The notes below the pieces were generated by a model that saw only the letters and a program-made list of their open reading frames with translations, was not told where the DNA came from and did not search any database. A program made the position numbers and the translations under genes. A stretch of 64,000 nucleotides of DNA from Myxococcales bacterium (GTDB taxonomy: Bacteria > Myxococcota_A > Polyangia > Haliangiales > Haliangiaceae), in the NCBI GenBank assembly GCA_016716835.1, contig JADJUW010000001.1, positions 1,193,501-1,257,500 of the forward strand, given 5' to 3'. Below are positions 58,710-64,000 of the stretch, piece by piece; position 1 is the stretch's first letter, and each line of letters starts with the position of its first letter.

Positions 58710-59813
58710 ATGGCTCCCTTTCTTGCTTGGTTCACCCGCGGCGTGCCGCGCCCTTGGATGGCCGCAGGGCTCGCCCTCGTAATAGGCACCCTTGGCGGCT
58801 GCCAGCACCGCGGTGTGAGCCTGCCAGCACCGTTTCGGCTTTCGCCGGGGCAGACCGTCGCAGGCAGCCTGGCGGGCCCCTTTACCGGCAAGGTCCTGGA
58901 TGCCAGCACCGACGAACCCATTTCTGGAGCGCTCGTCCAGGTAACGTGGGAATTTGCCTCCGGCGGGTTTAGCGAACCGGCGGGGAGTCAAACCAGCGTC
59001 GTTTCGAGCGATGCGGCGGGTGACTATCAAATCGCCGCGATCAACGTACCTCGCGGCAAGCGCCTAGTTGACGCCGTGTTGGTCGTTTATAAGCGTGGCT
59101 ATGTCGCCTATCGCAGCGACCGCCGCTTTGAAGATTTTGGATCTCGCCGCGATTTTGTGCAGACGGGCTTAGCGGTCGCGTTGACGCGATGGAACGATCG
59201 GTACTCGCATGCGCGCCATGTTCGCTACCTCGGCGGCGGCGAGGCGCTCACGGCGTTGTCGCGCTGGGAATTTGAGGCCGCCGCGATGGAACTTTCGGGG
59301 AAGCGCGTCGTCGATGGCACGGCGCTCGCCGCGGGTGCACGCGCGTTCGCCGGCACGCTGGTCATCGCCGCGCAGCTGATCGCAGAAGCCGACATCAAGA
59401 CGGCAACCGGCTTTGACGGCACCTTCGAAACCGGCCCGCTTGAAGACGAGCCTGACACCGAGATTTATTCCTCGCAGCATTTCCAAGCCGTCGGCAGGCC
59501 CGATCGCTACGACCTTGCGATCCGCCAATGGCGCTTTGCCGGACCTGAAGCCGCCGCTTTTTACCTCGAACTCAAGACTCGCCTCAAGGGCACGGAATTG
59601 ACCGGGCTAGCGTCGCAAGCCTTCTCTGCCACTGAAGGCGATATCGCAGGCGCGGGCTTTCTCGACGCAAGCCGCGGCCTGGTCGTGCTGCTCACCTGCG
59701 GCAATGCACTTTGTGTCGACGGCTCGGCGGTCGCAGCGCTGGCGGAACTCGCTCACCAACGCATCGTCAAGGCCTTGCCAATCGCGGCATCGGGCCAGGG
59801 AGTTCTGCCATGA
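58710..59813 (+). CDS. Lipoprotein with carboxypeptidase-regulatory-like domain
   Basis: The protein is 367 residues from ATG 58710 (58689 is possible but lies inside a palindrome-like site). The signal WMAAGLALVIGTLGGC gives a lipobox. Residues 50-140 (FTGKVLDASTDEPISGALVQVTW; SSDAAGDYQIAAINVPRGK) match the Ig-like carboxypeptidase-regulatory fold. The rest is unrecognised and includes YDLAIRQWRFAGPEAAAFYLELK. Its stop overlaps the start of the phospholipase-like gene (ATGA), so the two are coupled. Confidence 0.7.
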   Translation: MAPFLAWFTRGVPRPWMAAGLALVIGTLGGCQHRGVSLPAPFRLSPGQTVAGSLAGPFTGKVLDASTDEPISGALVQVTWEFASGGFSEPAGSQTSVVSSDAAGDYQIAAINVPRGKRLVDAVLVVYKRGYVAYRSDRRFEDFGSRRDFVQTGLAVALTRWNDRYSHARHVRYLGGGEALTALSRWEFEAAAMELSGKRVVDGTALAAGARAFAGTLVIAAQLIAEADIKTATGFDGTFETGPLEDEPDTEIYSSQHFQAVGRPDRYDLAIRQWRFAGPEAAAFYLELKTRLKGTELTGLASQAFSATEGDIAGAGFLDASRGLVVLLTCGNALCVDGSAVAALAELAHQRIVKALPIAASGQGVLP

Positions 59814-61129
59814 AACGCACCGCACGCTCGATCGCAGGCCTCGCGGCCCTGGGCCTCGCCATGTCGCTTGCCGACAAGGCCTCGGCCTGGGAAGCTGCGA
59901 CGCACGCGGGCATTGCCGAAGAGGCCGCGCTGCATAGCGAGCTGCACAGCCAGCTCGTCGCCACCGGGTGGGACGCGGGCCTCTACACGACGCTCGCCAT
60001 TGCCGATTCGGCTCAGCCCGCGCTGATCGCGATGATTCGCCGCATCTCGCCGTCGCTTGGCGTTTTTCTCGACGCTAAAGGCGCAGCCCCTGCCCTCAGC
60101 TGGCTCGTCGCGGGAGCTATTATCGCCGACATCGGCAGCGCCCAGCATCATTTCCATGGCCCAGGTTGGTCGCTAAGCCGCTTCGCTGCGCGCCTCTCGG
60201 GCATGCCTTCGCATGGCATCAGCGCGATTGACTGGATCTCACAAGATAGCGTGCTTGGGGAGCAGGCCTTTTATGCGCAGCTCGGCGCGTCGGTCACCGC
60301 CAGCAGTCCGGCGCAACGAGGCCAGCATCTCGCGGCGGCGTTACTGGCTGCCGGAGCAATCACTCATCTGATCGCTGACATGGGTTCGCCATCGCACGCC
60401 AAGGGCGATGCCGAGTCCCATACCGAGGCGCTCGCGGCTCCTGGCGATCGCACCAACCGGCTCGAACGCGTCGCGACGCTTGCGTTTGGCCGTTTGGGCG
60501 TGCCCTCGCCCGCGGGGAGCGTCGAAGTCTTTTCGCTACGCCGCCTGATTGAGCAACAAAGCACCGGGACGGGGATCGCGGCGATCACCGCCCGCACTTG
60601 GTATTCCGAAAATACGCTGCCACGCAACCAGCACGACACGTTGGCCACGCCACGGTTGCCTTCGCAGTTGTCACTCATGGCCGCGAGCCAAGAAACCGGC
60701 ACGACCCTGCGCAACAGCGATGGCGTCTGCCTCGCACATTATCGCCTCGCCGTCGGTCGCGTCACCTTCTGGCTCGACGATGCATGCAGGCTTGAACAGG
60801 TGCGCGCCATCCTGCCGCTGGTTTCAACCTACGCGCGCGGTGCGCTACAATTTCTATTTCGCGGCCGCCTCCACGTGACGGCCATGAGCAACGGCGCGCT
60901 CATCGGCAATCAGGGCGTCGCCCTCGGTGCGGGCACGATCGAGGTCTATAGCCAATCGAGCGCGGGCGTGCGTGCACGCATGGGCAGCGTTACGATCAAG
61001 GCCCTGGACGCCGAGGCCGAACTTGAGATGCCGCTAGCTGCCAGCGGCACGGCGTATGCGGCGATCTTTGTCGGCGTCGACGCAAACGGCCAACCCGTAA
61101 CGGCCACGGGCGCGGTCGCGGCGCCATAG
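59810..61129 (+). CDS. Secreted zinc-dependent phospholipase C/S1-P1 nuclease-like protein
   Basis: The protein is 439 residues. The signal peptide ends ADKASA, so Trp27 becomes the mature N-terminus, as in bacterial zinc phospholipase C where Trp1 binds zinc. Other ligands fit: His32 or His42, Asp107 (IIADIGSAQHHFH), His113/114, HLIAD (His186, Asp190), SPSH (His196), His204. Residues 290-439 form a separate, probably beta-rich C-terminal domain. The likely substrate is a phospholipid or nucleic acid outside the cell. It is coupled to the upstream lipoprotein and followed after 6 bp by a SUKH-like/TPR gene. Confidence 0.78.
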   Translation: MKRTARSIAGLAALGLAMSLADKASAWEAATHAGIAEEAALHSELHSQLVATGWDAGLYTTLAIADSAQPALIAMIRRISPSLGVFLDAKGAAPALSWLVAGAIIADIGSAQHHFHGPGWSLSRFAARLSGMPSHGISAIDWISQDSVLGEQAFYAQLGASVTASSPAQRGQHLAAALLAAGAITHLIADMGSPSHAKGDAESHTEALAAPGDRTNRLERVATLAFGRLGVPSPAGSVEVFSLRRLIEQQSTGTGIAAITARTWYSENTLPRNQHDTLATPRLPSQLSLMAASQETGTTLRNSDGVCLAHYRLAVGRVTFWLDDACRLEQVRAILPLVSTYARGALQFLFRGRLHVTAMSNGALIGNQGVALGAGTIEVYSQSSAGVRARMGSVTIKALDAEAELEMPLAASGTAYAAIFVGVDANGQPVTATGAVAAP

Positions 61130-61135
61130 AGTTGC

Positions 61136-62107
61136 ATGGCCAAATCATCTGGCAGCCATCCGCTTGCCGAGGCGCGCGCCAGCGCCTGGGATAACATCGC
61201 CGACAAGCTAGACCGAGCTCCCGGTGGCCTGCATCAGCTTGCCGAGCCAACCGTCGACGTGCCGCTTGACTGGCCGAGCAGCCTCGTCGAACTCTACCTG
61301 GTGTTTGGCGGCGGCGAGCTCTTTTTGGCCGAACTCATCATCTTACCGCCGAGCGCGGTTACGCGCGATGCGCCGGGCTGGCGCTTTGCCAGCATCGGCG
61401 ACGACACCATATGGGTAACGGGCAAGAACACCATCTTGCGCGGCGAGGCAAGCGACGACGGCGGCGGCACCCCGATGCTCGACGGCACACGCCTCGACCG
61501 CTGGCTCCACGGCATCATCGACGCGCTTGCGCTGCTCTTTGACGTCAAGGGCGAGTACGTCGACTGGCTCGACCAGGCGCCCGATGCCCCGATGGCGCGC
61601 GCCCAACTAAAGCGCGACCCCAAGGCGCCGGGCCCGCGGCTGCGGCTCGCGCGCGCCTTGCTTGCGGCCGGCGACGCCGAAAAGGCTCGCGATGAATTTG
61701 AAGACGTGCTGGCCGCGTTGCCCGAAAACATCGATGCGTGGCTCGATCTCGCGCACACCAGCGAACTGCTTGGCGACGTCGCGGGCGCCTATGAGGAGGC
61801 CGTCACCGCGGCCACCGTGTCGCCGAACTCGCCGCAATGCGCCCACGCGTGGGCCGTCGCCGCACGGCTTGCGCTTGCCGCCGGCCGCGACGCCGATCAT
61901 CAGACCGCAGCAGAGCGGTTCGCACTGACTCCGCAAGGGGGAAGCACGCTCGCCGAAATCATCGACACCGGCCACCACGCCCTGACCGCGGCCGAAATCC
62001 CAACGGCGCAGTACCAACTTGAGATGGCCCTCGCCGTGGCGCCAGATGCGCCCGAGGTAGTCGCGTTTGCGCGTGCCGTCGCAAGCGCCGTGGCATCCGA
62101 AAACTAG
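61136..62107 (+). CDS. SUKH/SMI1-like domain plus TPR protein
   Basis: The 323-residue protein has no signal peptide, so it is cytoplasmic. Residues 30-140 (DWPSSLVELYLVFGGGELF; WRFASIGDDTIWVTG) resemble SMI1/KNR4 (SUKH) domains, often found in immunity proteins against secreted toxins. Residues 150-320 are TPR-like (PRLRLARALLAAGDAEKARDEFEDVLAALP; AWLDLAHTSELLGDVAGAYEEAV). Six bases separate it from the phospholipase-like gene, so an immunity role is an attractive guess. The SUKH call is by pattern only. Repeat copy B starts 20 bp after the stop. Confidence 0.62.
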   Translation: MAKSSGSHPLAEARASAWDNIADKLDRAPGGLHQLAEPTVDVPLDWPSSLVELYLVFGGGELFLAELIILPPSAVTRDAPGWRFASIGDDTIWVTGKNTILRGEASDDGGGTPMLDGTRLDRWLHGIIDALALLFDVKGEYVDWLDQAPDAPMARAQLKRDPKAPGPRLRLARALLAAGDAEKARDEFEDVLAALPENIDAWLDLAHTSELLGDVAGAYEEAVTAATVSPNSPQCAHAWAVAARLALAAGRDADHQTAAERFALTPQGGSTLAEIIDTGHHALTAAEIPTAQYQLEMALAVAPDAPEVVAFARAVASAVASEN

Positions 62108-62127
62108 TGGGTGGCGTGTCTGCGCTG

Positions 62128-62450
62128 ACCGGCAGGTGGGCGCACGTGTCTTCCTGCTCGCAGATAGCGACCCTCCGGGGCGCAGCGAGACGGCTGTGGT
62201 ATCCACCCCCCTCCGCGGCACGACCACCACCCTGCAATCTATGCTCGCGGAAGAAACGTGCGCCACCTGCCGGTAGGTCTTTGCGCCGGGGAAGTACAGC
62301 GCAGAAGCGGTGCGCGACACATGTTCGGATCAGAGCGTTTCGCGAAGGCACACGGGCGCCAAACGTAGACACGCGGTTCCTCCTGAGCGCAAGGCGTCGT
62401 GAGCAGAGCGAACAGCTGTAGCTCTGAGACGAAGCATGTGGTCGCGCGCC
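62128..62450. repeat. Dispersed two-module inverted repeat, copy B
   Basis: This fills most of the 366 bp gene-free stretch 62108-62473. Module 1 arms lie at 62128-62167 and 62239-62274; module 2 arms at about 62307-62337 and 62418-62450. Compared with copy A, two bases in module 2 differ in both arms together (GTGCGAG in A, GCGCGAC in B, each matched by its partner arm), so pairing is kept. It lacks the tandem left arm of copy A. It lies between the tail-to-tail SUKH/TPR and glutaredoxin genes. Confidence 0.9.
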
Positions 62451-62473
62451 GCTGACCACCGCCCCGATGAGAC

Positions 62474-63085
62474 TTACTCGAGGATCGCGGGCTCGGCATT
62501 TTCGGCCGGCGCGATTTCGTCCACGCCTTGGCGCGCGACGACCTCGACCCGCTTGTAGTGCGCCGGGGCCGCGGCCTGCTCCGCCTCGGTCATGATGCGC
62601 CACTGCAATTGGCCCAGGCGCTCGATCTCGGCCAGCGCGTTGTAGCCGCCGATAAACTGCCCCCGCAGGTACACGTATGGCACTGTGTATTGCTTGGTGT
62701 CGGCCTCGAGCCTCGCCTTAAGCAGCGCCTGGGCATCGTCGGTTAGATCGACATACGCTGTGTCGACTTGCTGATTCTTAAGCAAATCGAGCGCGCGCTG
62801 CGTCCACGGGCACGTCGTGCGGCCAAAGACTTGGGCGGCCTGCTGCGGCTCACCTAGCGGTGGCAGCGCGTTGGTGGCGACGGCGGACCGCTGTGGTTCA
62901 ACGAAGGCCGCCTCGACGGGCGCTGCCGCCTCAGAGCGCCTGCGCTGCGCCCGCCACTTCGCCAAGGCCTCGGCCACACGTCCGCCCCGCCGCAGCAACT
63001 CATCTCGCAGATCGCCGCCCTTCTCATCGGCCAGCTCAAAGGCGGCGATGGCGCGCTGTTTTAGTGCCTCAAGCCTTGGTCTCAT
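62474..63085 (-). CDS. Glutaredoxin-domain protein (monothiol CPWT)
   Basis: The protein is 203 residues. Residues 1-55 are charged and helical (RPRLEALKQRAIAAFELADEKGGDLRDELL), then a linker and from about 90 a glutaredoxin fold: VFGRTTCPWTQRALDLL with active site CPWT, YTVPYVYLRGQFIGGYNALAEIERL with the cis-Pro and Gly-Gly. The second Cys of CPYC is Thr, so it is monothiol. The start at 63085 has TAGTTT seven bases upstream. The insertion sequence begins 38 bp before the ATG and has replaced everything further upstream. Confidence 0.85.
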   Translation of the reverse strand: MRPRLEALKQRAIAAFELADEKGGDLRDELLRRGGRVAEALAKWRAQRRRSEAAAPVEAAFVEPQRSAVATNALPPLGEPQQAAQVFGRTTCPWTQRALDLLKNQQVDTAYVDLTDDAQALLKARLEADTKQYTVPYVYLRGQFIGGYNALAEIERLGQLQWRIMTEAEQAAAPAHYKRVEVVARQGVDEIAPAENAEPAILE

Positions 63086-63092
63086 GCGCGCC

Positions 63093-63098
63093 AAACTA
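63093..63098 (-). promoter_or_regulatory. -10-like TAGTTT, 7 nt before ATG
   Basis: TAGTTT, GGCGCGC, ATG 63085. A -35 about 17 bp further up would fall at 63116-63121, right beside the IS end at 63123. Confidence 0.35.
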
Positions 63099-63122
63099 GT
63101 GGCGGCCGCCGCCAGACACAAG

Positions 63123-64000
63123 GGCTCTTCCCCATAAGTAGGGGCACGGGCGCCTCCCGGGAGAGAATTCTCCCTGGTGGTGTGAAAGAAAGGGGGCGCC
63201 CGTGCCCAAGAGCGACGTTATCTTAGATGTGCCTGATTTGGAAATTGAGCGCGCGGAAGGCGGTACGCCGCTGGTGCTGTATGTGCGGTGTACCGCGCCG
63301 CCGCGGTGCCCGGCGTGCGGGCAATGCGGCGCGCACCGCAGAAAGAACGCCGACAGCGCCGGTTGCCAGCACGTCGACGGGGCATCGCCACATGTGGCTG
63401 GTGGTGACGGTACATAAGTGGCGCTGCGCGTGCGGCCGCTATTTTCATACGCGGCTGCCTGGCATCTTGCCGCACCAGCGCATCACGGAAGCGTTTCGCA
63501 CCGAGGTGACCGATAAGCACGAACATGGCATCTCGCTGTCGCACCTGCGCGAGCGCTATCGGCGGAGCTGGTCGACGATGGAGCGCTGGGTGCATCGCGT
63601 GCTGGCCAAGAAGGTCTCACCAGCAGGGCCGACCGGCCGCGGTGCTGGGCATCGACGAGCATTTCTTCTCGCGCAAGCATGGGTTTGCCACGACCCTGGT
63701 GGACCTGCAGACCCACCGGGTCTTCGACGTGGTGCAGGGTCGCTCAGAAGCAGCGCTACGGCCGTATTTGACGCGGTTGGCGGGCAAAGAGCGCACGGCG
63801 GTGGTGCTAATGGATTTGGCCGAATCGTATCGCTCGCTGGTGCGCCAGCACTTCCCTCGCGCGCTCATTGTCGCGGACCGCTTCCATGTCATCCGCCTGG
63901 TGAATCACGCTATGCTCGACAGCTGGCGCCAGCTCGATCCGGTCGGGCGTCGCCATCGCGGCCTGGTGTCGCTCTTGCGCCGTCATCCCGAAAACCTGCG
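63123..64000 (+). mobile_element. ISL3-family insertion sequence, left part
   Basis: The left end GGCTCTTCCCCATAAGTAGG is of the GGCTCTTC type seen at ISL3-family ends. The transposase reads away from it. The right end and any 8 bp target duplication are outside the window. Confidence 0.85.
63202..64000 (+). pseudogene. ISL3-type transposase, broken by two frameshifts (partial)
   Basis: Segment 1 (GTG 63202) has the N-terminal zinc finger CTAPPRCPACGQCGAH. Segment 2, in the next frame (from about 63350), reads WLVVTVHKWRCACGRYFHT and HGISLSHLRERYRRSW. Segment 3 (from about 63610) reads AAVLGIDEHFFSRKHGF (first catalytic Asp), VVLMDLAESYRSLV and ALIVADRFHVIRLVN (second Asp). Each change moves the frame by +1, so one extra base or two missing bases at each. 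The C-terminal Glu region is beyond the edge. As read, no active transposase could be made, but several other genes here also show suspicious indels. Confidence 0.85.

Overview
The window looks like chromosomal DNA from a myxobacterium-like member of the Myxococcota (old Deltaproteobacteria). G+C is high, roughly two thirds by eye. It carries two Ser/Thr kinase-type proteins, several FHA proteins, four HEAT-repeat proteins, many lipoproteins, PilZ proteins, a DUF507 protein and an AgmX-type C-terminal domain. No plasmid or phage backbone and no CRISPR array was seen. The only clear mobile element is an ISL3-family insertion sequence at the right edge.

Layout. 1-2.5 kb: a DUF4011 helicase start, a pseudokinase and a NUDIX hydrolase, all on the minus strand. 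2.7-10.5 kb: DUF507, a CitE-like lyase, htpX, a HEAT protein, a TPR protein and an acyl-CoA-ligase-like protein. 10.5-21 kb: recG, an RHH-like/FHA protein, a HEAT-like lipoprotein, a FadL-like porin, an M16 peptidase pair and an FHA/CpaF-like protein with lost ATPase motifs. 21-29.5 kb: lepB-lepA, a Ca-binding-type lipoprotein, TerC, a GNAT-type protein, TraB and a cNMP/PilZ-like protein. 29.5-39.2 kb: gcvP, a beta-barrel protein, a THUMP/RlmL-type methyltransferase, a MutH-like endonuclease, a small lipoprotein, a mesaconyl-CoA-hydratase-like protein and an AgmX protein. 39.3-47.9 kb: a HEAT plus two HAMP-like operon, gamma carbonic anhydrase, PilZ, HEAT, tmk, a PDZ lipoprotein, GDPD, lysC and tRNA-Cys. 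48-54.4 kb: hisC-lipoprotein-aroA-PPTase, then a DsbD-like protein and a beta-barrel protein. 54.4-63.1 kb: a membrane-anchored protein, a zinc-ribbon kinase, a zinc-ribbon/FHA protein, a lipoprotein-phospholipase-SUKH/TPR operon and a glutaredoxin.

Three signals are not explained by the genes. First, a dispersed repeat (two long copies at 28.3 and 62.1 kb, a fragment at 18.9 kb) is built of two inverted-repeat modules whose arms show compensatory changes, and it always lies between tail-to-tail genes. Second, many genes have a TANNNT hexamer 6-8 nt before the start codon and no Shine-Dalgarno, which suggests widespread leaderless mRNAs; this was used to choose starts. Third, a palindrome around TACATGTA recurs in upstream regions.

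Six genes (the DUF4011 helicase, recG, the 14 kb lipoprotein, gcvP, hisC and probably the TPR gene) carry what look like single short indels, mostly in GC tracts or homopolymers. Assembly error is the likeliest cause. The transposase has two more.
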